NCBI GenBank assembly: GCA_003170115.1
Contig: PMZS01000104.1
Location: forward strand, 1 to 12,496
Origin: Spirochaetaceae bacterium
Lineage (GTDB): Bacteria > Spirochaetota > Spirochaetia > SZUA-6 > Fen-1364
DNA length: 12,496 nucleotides
Reading direction: 5' to 3'
Below the pieces are notes generated by a model. That model was given only the letters and a program-made list of their open reading frames with translations, made no database searches and was not told where the DNA came from. Both the position numbers and the translations under genes were made by a program. Shown in pieces: positions 1 through 6,670 of the stretch. The first letter of the stretch is position 1; every line of letters starts with the position of its first letter.

Positions 1-78
1 CACCAGGTAGATCTTCGGGGTGAGCTCATCCGGCAGCGCCGGGGTCGACTGAACTCGATCATTCGGACGGTCTGCCAT
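1..78 (-). CDS. 5' end of an unidentified gene, third in the radical SAM operon (partial)
   Basis: An ATG at 78 (minus strand) opens a frame that stays open for 26 codons to the window edge; the peptide begins MADRPNDRVQ and reaches PKIYLV. A GAGGG Shine-Dalgarno lies about 10 bases upstream, and the start is only 4 bases beyond the TAG stop of the radical SAM gene, so it is very likely co-transcribed and translationally coupled. Its opening loosely resembles the N-terminus of that radical SAM protein (MSDSRNDRGE then ELFLIPTGG), so it could be a paralogue with the same N-terminal domain. That is inference from a few residues. The product cannot be named from this fragment. Confidence 0.6.
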   Translation of the reverse strand, partial: MADRPNDRVQSTPALPDELTPKIYLV

Positions 79-82
79 CTCG

Positions 83-1453
83 CTATCCCTCTTTTTTATA
101 CGATTGCTCGTTTTCAGATTCCGCGATCAGCTCCTTCAACTGCGCCAGGGTGATCTCCCTGTTGATCAGGCACCTTTCGCTGCCGTGATGTCCGTCCGGG
201 CCTTCTCCCCGTAATGCCTTCGCAACGCAGTCTCCCGCGCAATGCCATCTGCAAAAACAATCTCGGCAAAAGGAAATATTGTCCACGGACAGACGACGCA
301 AGCCATCGAGGCGTTCCCTGTCGAACAGGTATCCGCCCGCGGCCTGATCATAGCGGCCGTAATGGAATACGCGTGACCGAGGATCGTCTGAATCGCACAC
401 CTCGAAGCACGACGACACGCGCCCATCCGGCATGACGGAGAAGCCGTCCCCCGGCGCGGCGCAAAACTTGTTCGTCAGCATCTCGAGCCTCGCGCCGGAA
501 TATACCACGCTTTTCCCCTGTTTCCGTGCCTCTTCCCTGGCTCGTATGAAAGCGGTTGCGAACTGGAGGGGATCAGGAGGGCGTTCCCCGCTCGTGCGGC
601 AGCGGCCGCAGTACCAGACGGGCTCGATGTGCAGCTGCTTCAAGCCGGGGAGCTCGCGGAAGACAAACCGGCAGATCTCGTCCAGCCGCAGCACGCTCTG
701 CGCGGTCACGGTGGCCCGGATGCCGAAAGAGAACCCGTTGTCACTGAAATGGCGCAGGGTTTCAATGACCGCATCGAACGAGCCTGTGCCGTCTGCGCGG
801 GGCCTGTTGCGGTCCTGTATGTCGCGCGGACCATCCAGAGAGACGTTCAGGCCAGAGAAATGGGACATGATGTACTCGCGCTGCGCGACGGTGAGTATTC
901 CGTTGCTCGCGCTATGAGCTTTGGCTGTCAGGCCGTGGAGGGCGGCCTGCTCATGGGCGTATTCGACGCAGCGCCGCATGAAATCCCATGCAAGGGTCGG
1001 CTCTCCGCCTCCATGGAAACCAACGATGAAATTGTCGCGTCCGCAATGGCCTGCGTTGCGGACGACCAGATCGATCGCGGCTTTTGCGGCGTCCCAGGAA
1101 AGCTCACGGACGCCGCCGGATCCCGCATCCGCATAGCAGTAGATGCAGCGCAGGTTGCAGCGGGTCGTGGGGAACAGGGTCACCTCGTAGGGCTTGAACT
1201 CGTAGTCCGCAGGGACAACGGGAAGCTTTGGCGTCTGCCCGCCCAACAGCCCGCCCTCCTTCAATTCATCAATGACCGATTGTTCGCGGGGATCCAGGTC
1301 GAGCGGATCTTCATGGAGGTATTTCGCCACCGTGCGGGCGGCGGCTCCATTCAGCAGCGCCACGCCCCGTCGAAGAGGCGCGTAGACATAGTAGTCGCCT
1401 CCCGTTGGTATCAGGAACAGCTCCTCACCTCGATCGTTGCGACTGTCACTCAT
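83..1453 (-). CDS. SPASM-domain radical SAM enzyme, peptide/protein maturase type
   Basis: 456 residues. The radical SAM cluster motif CxxxCxxC is C99, C103, C106 (CNLRCIYC). HGGGEPTL at 148-155, which usually contacts S-adenosylmethionine, and SLDGP at 205-209 are typical of the anaerobic sulfatase maturase-like branch. The C-terminal part is a cysteine-rich SPASM domain for auxiliary Fe-S clusters: C331, C349, C353, then C396, C399, C401, C405, C409 and C428. Residues about 10-72 ahead of the barrel look like a small winged-helix precursor-binding domain (PqqD/RRE-like), ending in IDELKEGGLL. The start overlaps the stop of the upstream PqqD-like gene by ATGA and has no clear Shine-Dalgarno, so translation is probably coupled. 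Family knowledge says such enzymes modify ribosomal peptides or proteins (thioether, C-C bonds, formylglycine). The substrate is not evident. The enzyme acts in the cytoplasm. Confidence 0.88.
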   Translation of the reverse strand: MSDSRNDRGEELFLIPTGGDYYVYAPLRRGVALLNGAAARTVAKYLHEDPLDLDPREQSVIDELKEGGLLGGQTPKLPVVPADYEFKPYEVTLFPTTRCNLRCIYCYADAGSGGVRELSWDAAKAAIDLVVRNAGHCGRDNFIVGFHGGGEPTLAWDFMRRCVEYAHEQAALHGLTAKAHSASNGILTVAQREYIMSHFSGLNVSLDGPRDIQDRNRPRADGTGSFDAVIETLRHFSDNGFSFGIRATVTAQSVLRLDEICRFVFRELPGLKQLHIEPVWYCGRCRTSGERPPDPLQFATAFIRAREEARKQGKSVVYSGARLEMLTNKFCAAPGDGFSVMPDGRVSSCFEVCDSDDPRSRVFHYGRYDQAAGGYLFDRERLDGLRRLSVDNISFCRDCFCRWHCAGDCVAKALRGEGPDGHHGSERCLINREITLAQLKELIAESENEQSYKKEG

Positions 1454-1911
1454 GTCCGTACTTCGGTCGCCATCATCCGCACATAGAACGGATCTTGCAG
1501 CAGACCCATCTTGCCGAGTTCAATGATGAAGGAGGCAATCCCGCCCGTGAAGGGCTCCCGGTCTCCGAGATCGAGCCCTAATTTCGTGGCCACGTTTCCC
1601 GCAATGGCCTGCAGGGGATTGCGGCCGTTCATTTCCTCCAGAACATTCCGGCCGATCGTGTTCACCGCGCAGAGGATCCGGCCGCCGACGCCCCGCTCCC
1701 AGATTCCCGCTCCGTCCGAGGTATGTCTCACCTCCAGCGTCTCATGCAGGACAGGACAGGTGGGGTTTGACGCGCGCGCGGTTCCGATGCTCTTGCCGCG
1801 CGCGAGGGAGCCGAAGAAAACTCCGGTCACGGTCAGACCGGCTATGCCGCCCAATCCGACGAGAAACTCCCTCCTTGTCCATGTCTTGTCCGTGCGGTTG
1901 TTTTCCTGCAT
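1450..1911 (-). CDS. Tat-targeted protein with PqqD-like (RRE) domain
   Basis: 153 residues from the ATG at 1911. I chose this start because GGAGGAG sits 8 bases upstream and the twin-arginine motif WTRREFLVG then falls at residues 11-19; an upstream ATG at 1950 has no such support. Residues 18-36 form the hydrophobic core of a Tat signal, and the sequence ARGKS follows. From about residue 60 the chain resembles PqqD proteins: a two-strand start, then CAVNTIGRNVLEEMNGRNPL (81-100), an IAGNVATKLGL helix, and the closing IELGKMGLLQDPF (130-142). Cysteines are C52 and C81. PqqD domains normally bind precursor peptides for radical SAM enzymes in the cytoplasm, so export is odd. The protein may be the enzyme's substrate, a co-exported chaperone or a membrane-anchored partner. 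It is first in an operon with a radical SAM gene. The fold assignment is by eye. Confidence 0.75.
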   Translation of the reverse strand: MQENNRTDKTWTRREFLVGLGGIAGLTVTGVFFGSLARGKSIGTARASNPTCPVLHETLEVRHTSDGAGIWERGVGGRILCAVNTIGRNVLEEMNGRNPLQAIAGNVATKLGLDLGDREPFTGGIASFIIELGKMGLLQDPFYVRMMATEVRT

Positions 1912-2274
1912 TGATCGTTCTCCTCCCCCAAAAAAGGAGCATCGAAACAACTCCGTATATTCTCGCTTGTTTCCATGGGCGCCCGGAAATTGCGGTACGG
2001 GAAAAACCCTTTGCGCCGGCGCCGGATATTAGTTCAGATGCATCTTCCATGCAAGCGGGAGAATCTAGTACCAGATATTCCCCGATAGCCCATTGGGACG
2101 AACCTTTCGGCGTAGTTGGGGAGCGGGCCGGACATGAACATCGGGGATGCCTCAAGCCGGCAGGGCGTGGCCAGGTTGCGAGGCGATCTTTTCTCGCGCG
2201 GAGGAGAGAGACAAGGAAGCGCCGATCGGCGGCTCGGTATTGCACTGTGCGCCGGCTGCCACTATCATTGCGCC
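1912..2274. other. Divergent intergenic region between the PqqD-like and DUF362 genes
   Basis: About 363 bases separate the two divergent starts. The minus-strand side holds the strong GGAGGAG ribosome-binding site (1920-1926) of the PqqD-like gene. A frame that joins the DUF362 gene is open from 2116, but its translation is rich in Arg, Gly and Ser, looks non-coding, and would put about 53 residues before the Tat motif. I saw no convincing -35/-10 pair for the minus-strand operon. A candidate plus-strand promoter is listed separately. Confidence 0.5.
2240..2268 (+). promoter_or_regulatory. Candidate sigma70 promoter for a leaderless DUF362 transcript
   Basis: TTGCAC (2240-2245) and TATCAT (2263-2268) are separated by exactly 17 bases. 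The -10 box matches consensus at 5 of 6 positions, the -35 box at only 3 of 6. Transcription would begin about 2275, on the proposed GTG start itself. That fits the lack of any Shine-Dalgarno upstream of the start. The evidence is the spacing alone. Confidence 0.35.
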
Positions 2275-3168
2275 GTGACACGCCGAGAGTTCCTGAGGGC
2301 CGCGATCGCTTCTTCATTGTACCTCGCCGCCCGGCGAACCTTCCCCGCGAGCCTTGTTGCCCGTCCTGATGTGGGGATCGCGGTGGGGGCCGATTATGAG
2401 AAAGCAGTCACAAAGGCGATAGAGCTCGTGGGAGGCATCACGGCATTCGTCAAGCCGGGGGACACGGTAGTTGTCAAGCCAAACATCGGGTGGAACTCAC
2501 CCCCTGAGCTGAAAGCAACTACGGACCCCCTTGTCGTCAGAGCTATCGTTCACCTCTGCTTTCAGGCCTTGGCCTCCAAGGTGTACGTCTTCGACCGTTC
2601 CGTGGCCAACTCGAGGCTGACATATGTGACCTCTGGGATTCAAAAGGCAGCAGAGGAGGCGGGAGCGAAGGTGTTTCATGTTGACGAGATCACCGACACC
2701 ATGTACAAGCGAATATCGATGCCTGATGCTCGCTACCTGAAAGAAACCCTTGTGAACAGGTACGTCCTGGAATCGGATGTTTTCATCAACGTCCCCATTG
2801 CGAAGAACCACGGCGAAGCGGGATTGACACTCGCCATGAAGAACCTGATGGGGATCACCGGAGACCAGCGCGGAAAGTGGCACTGGCAGCTTGATGATGC
2901 GATTGCAGACATCAACCGAGCGGTGAGGTCCAAGCTCGTCCTCATCGACGCGAGCTCCATCATGCTGCGAAACGGCCCGACGGGGGGCAGCATGAGCTAC
3001 CTGAAAAGACTTGACACCTTCATTTGCGCCTCCAATGTCGTATCGGCAGATGTCGAGGCCGCTCGGCTCTTCGGCCGCAGCCCGGAAGACCTTCCCTATA
3101 TCATGGAAGGCGCGAAAGCTGGCCTCGGGAAGGCCTCCGGCTACTCTGTGCAGAGGAGCAGCGTGTAG
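2275..3168 (+). CDS. Tat-targeted DUF362 family protein
   Basis: 297 residues from a GTG at 2275, chosen because it places the twin-arginine motif TRREFLRAA at residues 2-10, followed by a hydrophobic segment (IASSLYLAA) and RTFPASLVA. An upstream ATG at 2134 (preceded by GGGGAG) or 2116 is possible but would put the Tat motif after 47-53 unlikely residues. The mature part has the DUF362 hallmarks: VVVKPNIGW (65-73), INVPIAKNHG then GLTLAMKNLMG (171-193), and a GPTGG loop near residue 235. DUF362 proteins have no firmly established reaction; some carry a ferredoxin domain, which is absent here but supplied by the next gene. The two genes are 14 bases apart and probably co-transcribed. Export to the periplasmic side is predicted from the signal. 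Family assignment is firm, function unknown. Confidence 0.87.
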   Translation: MTRREFLRAAIASSLYLAARRTFPASLVARPDVGIAVGADYEKAVTKAIELVGGITAFVKPGDTVVVKPNIGWNSPPELKATTDPLVVRAIVHLCFQALASKVYVFDRSVANSRLTYVTSGIQKAAEEAGAKVFHVDEITDTMYKRISMPDARYLKETLVNRYVLESDVFINVPIAKNHGEAGLTLAMKNLMGITGDQRGKWHWQLDDAIADINRAVRSKLVLIDASSIMLRNGPTGGSMSYLKRLDTFICASNVVSADVEAARLFGRSPEDLPYIMEGAKAGLGKASGYSVQRSSV

Positions 3169-3182
3169 GGCGGCGGTATCCA

Positions 3183-4718
3183 ATGAGAAAACGCATCCTG
3201 GTATTGCTGAAGCAGTTGCGAGTGATCTCACAAGCCGTTTTTCTCGCTGCAGTCGTATACACATTCATACGCTCTCTTGATCCTTTCTCGGTTGTCCAGA
3301 ATCCATTCCTCCGTTTCGATCCCCTGATCTTCCTCACCAACCCTCGATCCGATCTATTCTTGATCGCTTCGATCGCCGGATTGATCGCGCTGACGCTTGT
3401 GCTTGGACGGTTCTTTTGCGGCTGGGTTTGCCCCATGGGAACCCTCATGGAGCTCTCCGATTTCATCTTCTCCTTTCCGAGGAAAGCCAACCCCGCGGCA
3501 ATACACGCCTCACCGAAGTCCTTTCTGGTCCGCTTCCCTCCCGCGCTCGTCGTGCTTGGGGCGGTGGTCGTTTCCGTATTCACCACGACCAGCCTGCTCC
3601 CATTTTTTCACCCGAACGTCTGGATCGTTCGGATACTCTCCCGCTCGGTCCTCGGCCTCGTTTTCCTCGGGCTGGTCTTTCTTTCGTCGTTCTTTGGCCA
3701 AAGGCTGTGGTGCGTGTACATCTGCCCCCTCGGCGCCCTCTACGGCGTTCTCTCGCGAGTATCGTTCCTCCGGCTCGGGATAGAGAGGTGCTCCCGATGC
3801 GGGGCGTGCGAGCGCTGCCCGATGCAGGCGGCCGATTTCAGGACTCGGGAGACCCTGGCCCATCAGTGCATCCTCTGCTTCCAATTCGAGCGATCTTGTC
3901 CGGTGGAAGGGTTTCAGTACGGTCCCGTCGCCAGGGCAGGAAAGAGTACATTGCGCGCTTCCCGCCGGGCTCACGGCTCCTTCGATCCGTCCCGCAGGGA
4001 GTTTCTCGTGCGCGGCGCGGGTCTTTTGGGCGGTGCGATGATTGGGGGCGTGGTGGCCAGCATCGGCGTACTCTCAAAACCCGGCGCGGCGAAACTCGAT
4101 CGTCTCCTGTTCTCGCCCGGCTCAACCGTCAGCGAGACGACACTTTTCAGGCCGCCAGGGGTAGTTGACGAAGCCTCTTTCCTCCGTCGCTGCATTCGCT
4201 GCTTGCACTGCGTGCAGTCCTGCCCGAATGGGATAATCGAGGCAACGGGCCTGGAAGCGGGATTTGCGAGCCTGTTTGCCCCGCATCTGCATTTCGATAA
4301 GAACGGCTGCGATTACCGTTGCCAGGCTTGCCAGCTCGTATGCCCAAACCAGGCCATACCCCTCCAGACACTGGCCCAAAAACAGCTCACGCCGATCGGG
4401 CTCGCATTCATCGAGCAGAAGAAATGCGTGGTCTACCGGGACAAGAAACCGTGTTCGGTCTGCCAGGAGGTGTGCCCAACCCCGGAAAAGGCTCTCGTGT
4501 TCGCCAAGGAGGAGCGGATGATGCGCTCTTCCGGTCCATTCATGCTCAGATACCCCTCGGTGGTGACCGAGCGCTGCATCGGGTGCGGGATCTGTCAGGC
4601 TGCCTGCCCCGCTGAACAGGTGGCGATCACCGTTTCAAGAAAGGCTCAATGGGATTCCAGGGCGGGGTCCGGCCGCCGCGCCTCGATGCGCCGCGCGACG
4701 AGGATGCTTATCTCATAG
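3183..4718 (+). CDS. NapH-NapG-like polyferredoxin fusion with an internal Tat signal
   Basis: 511 residues. The first half resembles NapH/MauN membrane polyferredoxins: membrane segments near 10-30, 58-78, 119-140 and 155-172, two CxxxCP motifs (C79-C83 and C177-C181), then cytoplasmic ferredoxin cysteines C203, C206, C209, C212 and C229, C232, C239. At 270-275 a second signal begins, SRREFL, with a hydrophobic stretch to about 297: a Tat signal inside the chain. The second half resembles NapG/MauM, with four [4Fe-4S] sets: C337/340/343/347, C376/380/383/387, C415/424/427/431 and C465/468/471/475. In the separate NapH and NapG proteins electrons pass from quinol through NapH to periplasmic NapG; here both are one chain. 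The likely role is moving electrons across the membrane to an exported partner such as the DUF362 protein. The last 25 residues or so lie over the tatC end and look unstructured. Upstream ATGs in the frame lie inside DUF362. Confidence 0.85.
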   Translation: MRKRILVLLKQLRVISQAVFLAAVVYTFIRSLDPFSVVQNPFLRFDPLIFLTNPRSDLFLIASIAGLIALTLVLGRFFCGWVCPMGTLMELSDFIFSFPRKANPAAIHASPKSFLVRFPPALVVLGAVVVSVFTTTSLLPFFHPNVWIVRILSRSVLGLVFLGLVFLSSFFGQRLWCVYICPLGALYGVLSRVSFLRLGIERCSRCGACERCPMQAADFRTRETLAHQCILCFQFERSCPVEGFQYGPVARAGKSTLRASRRAHGSFDPSRREFLVRGAGLLGGAMIGGVVASIGVLSKPGAAKLDRLLFSPGSTVSETTLFRPPGVVDEASFLRRCIRCLHCVQSCPNGIIEATGLEAGFASLFAPHLHFDKNGCDYRCQACQLVCPNQAIPLQTLAQKQLTPIGLAFIEQKKCVVYRDKKPCSVCQEVCPTPEKALVFAKEERMMRSSGPFMLRYPSVVTERCIGCGICQAACPAEQVAITVSRKAQWDSRAGSGRRASMRRATRMLIS

Positions 4719-5377
4719 AGGAGCACCAGCGGCAGCATGACGGTCAGCGGGGCCACAATCGGGTCGCTCACGGGCGTGATTATCTCGGCAAAAGCGAAAA
4801 GCACGAAGTACGCGATGCGCCGCTGCTTCCTCAGCAAGGCGGACTTGAGGATGTGAAAGCGAACCAGGACTATCAGCATGCAAGGCAGCTGGAATGCGAC
4901 GCCACAGGCCAGCAGGAAGAAGACGACGAACGAAATGTAATCCACCGCAGATGGGAGATATTCCACCTGAGCGGGGAAGAGCTGCACCAGAACACGGATC
5001 ATCCCCCATAGGAGGTAGTACCCGAATGCCGTGCCTGCCGCGAAAAGCAGCAGCGCCGAGAAGAGAAGCGGATAGAGACCTCGCTTCTCATCAGCCATCA
5101 GACCCGGGCTGACGAAGCGGAGGATCTGGAAAGCCCAGACAGGGAAGGCAATGACGATGCCGGCATACAGCGCCAGTCGCAGCTTGATCATGAAACCGTC
5201 CAAAAGGCTGAATGCTCTGAGCTGCAGCCCTCCGGATGGCAGCAGGAGAAGCTTCAATACGAAATCGGAAGCAAAAAATGAGACCGCAGTCGTGATGAGG
5301 ATCGCCAGGGCAGAGATTATGATGCGCCGGCGCAGCTCCTCAAGATGATTGACGAAGCTCATGTCACTGCCGGCCAT
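4646..5377 (-). CDS. tatC: Twin-arginine translocase subunit TatC
   Basis: 243 residues, normal for TatC, with about six membrane segments. The N-terminal conserved motif is HLEELRRR (11-18), FVSPGL precedes the charged DEKRGLYP loop, and the C-terminal region has AEIITPVSDPIVAPLTVMLP before LLYEISILV. TatC is the membrane receptor that recognises twin-arginine signals and recruits TatA. It lies 28 bases after tatA on the same strand, so the two form an operon; TGAGGATC before the ATG at 5377 is a weak ribosome-binding site. The 3' end overlaps the convergent NapH-NapG fusion gene by 73 bases. Nearby genes carry three RREFL-type Tat motifs, which suggests a translocase kept with its cargo. 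Confidence 0.93.
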   Translation of the reverse strand: MAGSDMSFVNHLEELRRRIIISALAILITTAVSFFASDFVLKLLLLPSGGLQLRAFSLLDGFMIKLRLALYAGIVIAFPVWAFQILRFVSPGLMADEKRGLYPLLFSALLLFAAGTAFGYYLLWGMIRVLVQLFPAQVEYLPSAVDYISFVVFFLLACGVAFQLPCMLIVLVRFHILKSALLRKQRRIAYFVLFAFAEIITPVSDPIVAPLTVMLPLVLLYEISILVARRIEARRPDPALESH

Positions 5378-5405
5378 CAGGCTCGATCCTCAGGCTGTCC
5401 AGGCG

Positions 5406-5741
5406 TCAGACGGGGAGCTGCGCACCGCACTTGTTGCAGAAACGGGCATCCAGCGGATTCGAAGCCCCGCATTTCGTACAGTAGGAGCCGATGGCCGTCT
5501 CGGGATATGGAGTAGACGTGCCGGGGGATGCAGTCTCCGACTTCGCAGTGGGCGTGCCCTCTGACGCGGATTTGGTTGTCTCTTCTTTGAATCCCTCGGT
5601 CATTTCATGCGCACCTTTGCGAAACTCCGTGAAGGTCCGACCTATCCACCGCCCGAGTTGAGGGAGCCGCTTCGGCCCGAATATGACGAGCGCCACAAGA
5701 ACGATCACCGCGAGGTGAATCGGCTGCAATCCGAATGGCAT
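5406..5741 (-). CDS. tatA: TatA-type translocase subunit with C-terminal zinc ribbon
   Basis: 111 residues. Residues 1-20 form the short membrane helix; FGPKRLPQLGRWIG (21-34) is the hinge and amphipathic-helix start typical of TatA, followed by the charged helix to about 55. A Ser/Thr/Pro-rich linker (56-85) leads to a zinc ribbon, C88-x2-C91 and C102-x2-C105, with the usual CGASNPLDARFCNKCG pattern. TatA oligomers form the transport path for folded proteins. The zinc ribbon is not part of ordinary TatA and would lie in the cytoplasm; its role is unknown. AGGAGGT (5746-5752) precedes the ATG, and a good promoter lies just upstream. No separate TatB is in the window, so TatA may be bifunctional, as in minimal TatAC systems. 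Confidence 0.92.
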   Translation of the reverse strand: MPFGLQPIHLAVIVLVALVIFGPKRLPQLGRWIGRTFTEFRKGAHEMTEGFKEETTKSASEGTPTAKSETASPGTSTPYPETAIGSYCTKCGASNPLDARFCNKCGAQLPV

Positions 5742-5765
5742 ATCTACCTCCTGGGAGAGAGATCA

Positions 5766-5794
5766 ATTCTAAGGCGAGATACCTCACCATTCAA
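5766..5794 (-). promoter_or_regulatory. Sigma70 promoter of tatA-tatC
   Basis: On the minus strand, TTGAAT (5789-5794) and TAGAAT (5766-5771) are separated by 17 bases; the boxes match consensus at 4 of 6 and 5 of 6 positions. Transcription would start near 5759, giving a leader of about 18 bases that contains AGGAGGT before the tatA ATG. Position and spacing fit well. Confidence 0.65.
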
Positions 5795-6177
5795 GGGCCA
5801 TCGACAGCTTCACCGGCGGTGAACAGATTCCACACTTCTATTTGCTGAGTAAAGGCTTGGAAACTTCTCGAACATACCGCCGCATAAGCTGAAGCGCTCA
5901 TGGAAGCATACTCCGAGCGGCGAAGCGTCGGCCTCCGGCAGCCTGGCAGCCGCGCAGTTCCGATGCCTTGCAACGTCTCCCAGGACAGCATTCGCCGCAG
6001 GCTCCCGCTGTACCCATGACTTGTGCTATGCTTGGCTCGAATTCGAAGAGCATCCCATTCGATTCACTGGCCGGCCAGATATTGCGGCGTTGGAATCTCA
6101 CTGGAATATGACCAGCCTTGTTGAGAGCCTCAGCCATGAAGAGTCGAAGATACCCATCGATGCCGCTCTGGCACGAT
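5795..6177. other. Gene-free stretch upstream of tatA
   Basis: Open frames here are short, change frame, and show no recognisable protein. I found no tRNA-like cloverleaf, terminator or repeat. It is probably decayed sequence at the edge of the remnant-filled region that follows. Confidence 0.4.
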
Positions 6178-6267
6178 CAGACGGCATGCCAGGCTGCAGC
6201 CGAAGCTCTCGGGCAAATCGGCGGCCTTCGGGCTCTGGCTACGCTCATCGATGTTCTCCGGGACGCG
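6178..6267 (+). pseudogene. HEAT-repeat-like scrap
   Basis: About 30 codons read like one PBS-lyase-type HEAT repeat: QTACQAAAEALGQIGG, then LRALATLIDVLRD. No start or continuing repeats are seen in this frame; a possible preceding helix (SLVESLSHEES) lies in another frame near 6115. The next bases belong to the recombinase remnant in a third frame. Most likely a fragment of a lost gene; a chance match cannot be excluded. Confidence 0.35.
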
Positions 6268-6670
6268 ACCCGCCGATGGCGAGGTGCTCACGGTCAAGGA
6301 TGCCGCCAAGCGGCTCGGCGTTTCGGCAAGCACCCTGCATCGGTACCTCAACGACGGCATCATCGTGGGAGAACACCTGACGCCGTGCGCTCCCTGGCGC
6401 ATCCGGATCACCGAGGAGCTTTGGGCCCGTTTCCTCCAGGAAGCTCCGGAAGGATACTTGACCATGTGGCAAGCCATGCACGTTCTGGGCATCTCGCGTC
6501 AGACGGTGATGCAGCGTGCAAAGCGCGGGGAGCTCGAAGCGCTCTACATCAACCAAGGTCGACGCAAAGGCTTACGCATCAAGGTGTTGGACAATCAGAT
6601 CGCTCTCTTTTGCACCACTCCGGCAGAGGAGGTGCAGTGTGAGCATCAGTCCAATCCGTACTTCAAATAG
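6251..6670 (+). pseudogene. C-terminal helix-turn-helix remnant of a serine-recombinase-family protein
   Basis: The frame reads for 139 codons. From 6287 it has two helix-turn-helix units: LTVKDAAKRLGVSASTLHRY, then after APWRIRITEELWARFLQEAPEGY a second, AMHVLGISRQTVMQRAKRG, ending RRKGLRIKVLDNQIALF. I recognise this as the C-terminal tail found on some recombinase family proteins of several hundred residues. The catalytic serine domain and the rest are missing upstream, where the frame is lost, so this is a truncated remnant. The ATG at 6251 has no ribosome-binding site. It could still be expressed as a small DNA-binding protein, but I think this unlikely. It directly abuts an IS91 remnant. 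The family call is from memory of similar tails, not a search. Confidence 0.65.

Noticed and set aside
629..1486. Plus-strand open frame of 285 codons
   Set aside because: It is antisense to the first radical SAM gene and has no recognisable domain or ribosome-binding site.
1912..1950. Upstream ATG at 1950 for the PqqD-like gene
   Set aside because: The GGAGGAG site is placed for the ATG at 1911 and lies inside the longer version's coding part.
2116..2274. N-terminal extension of the DUF362 protein, including a cysteine motif CAGCHYHC
   Set aside because: The residues look non-coding and would put the Tat signal after about 53 residues; the cysteines are probably chance.
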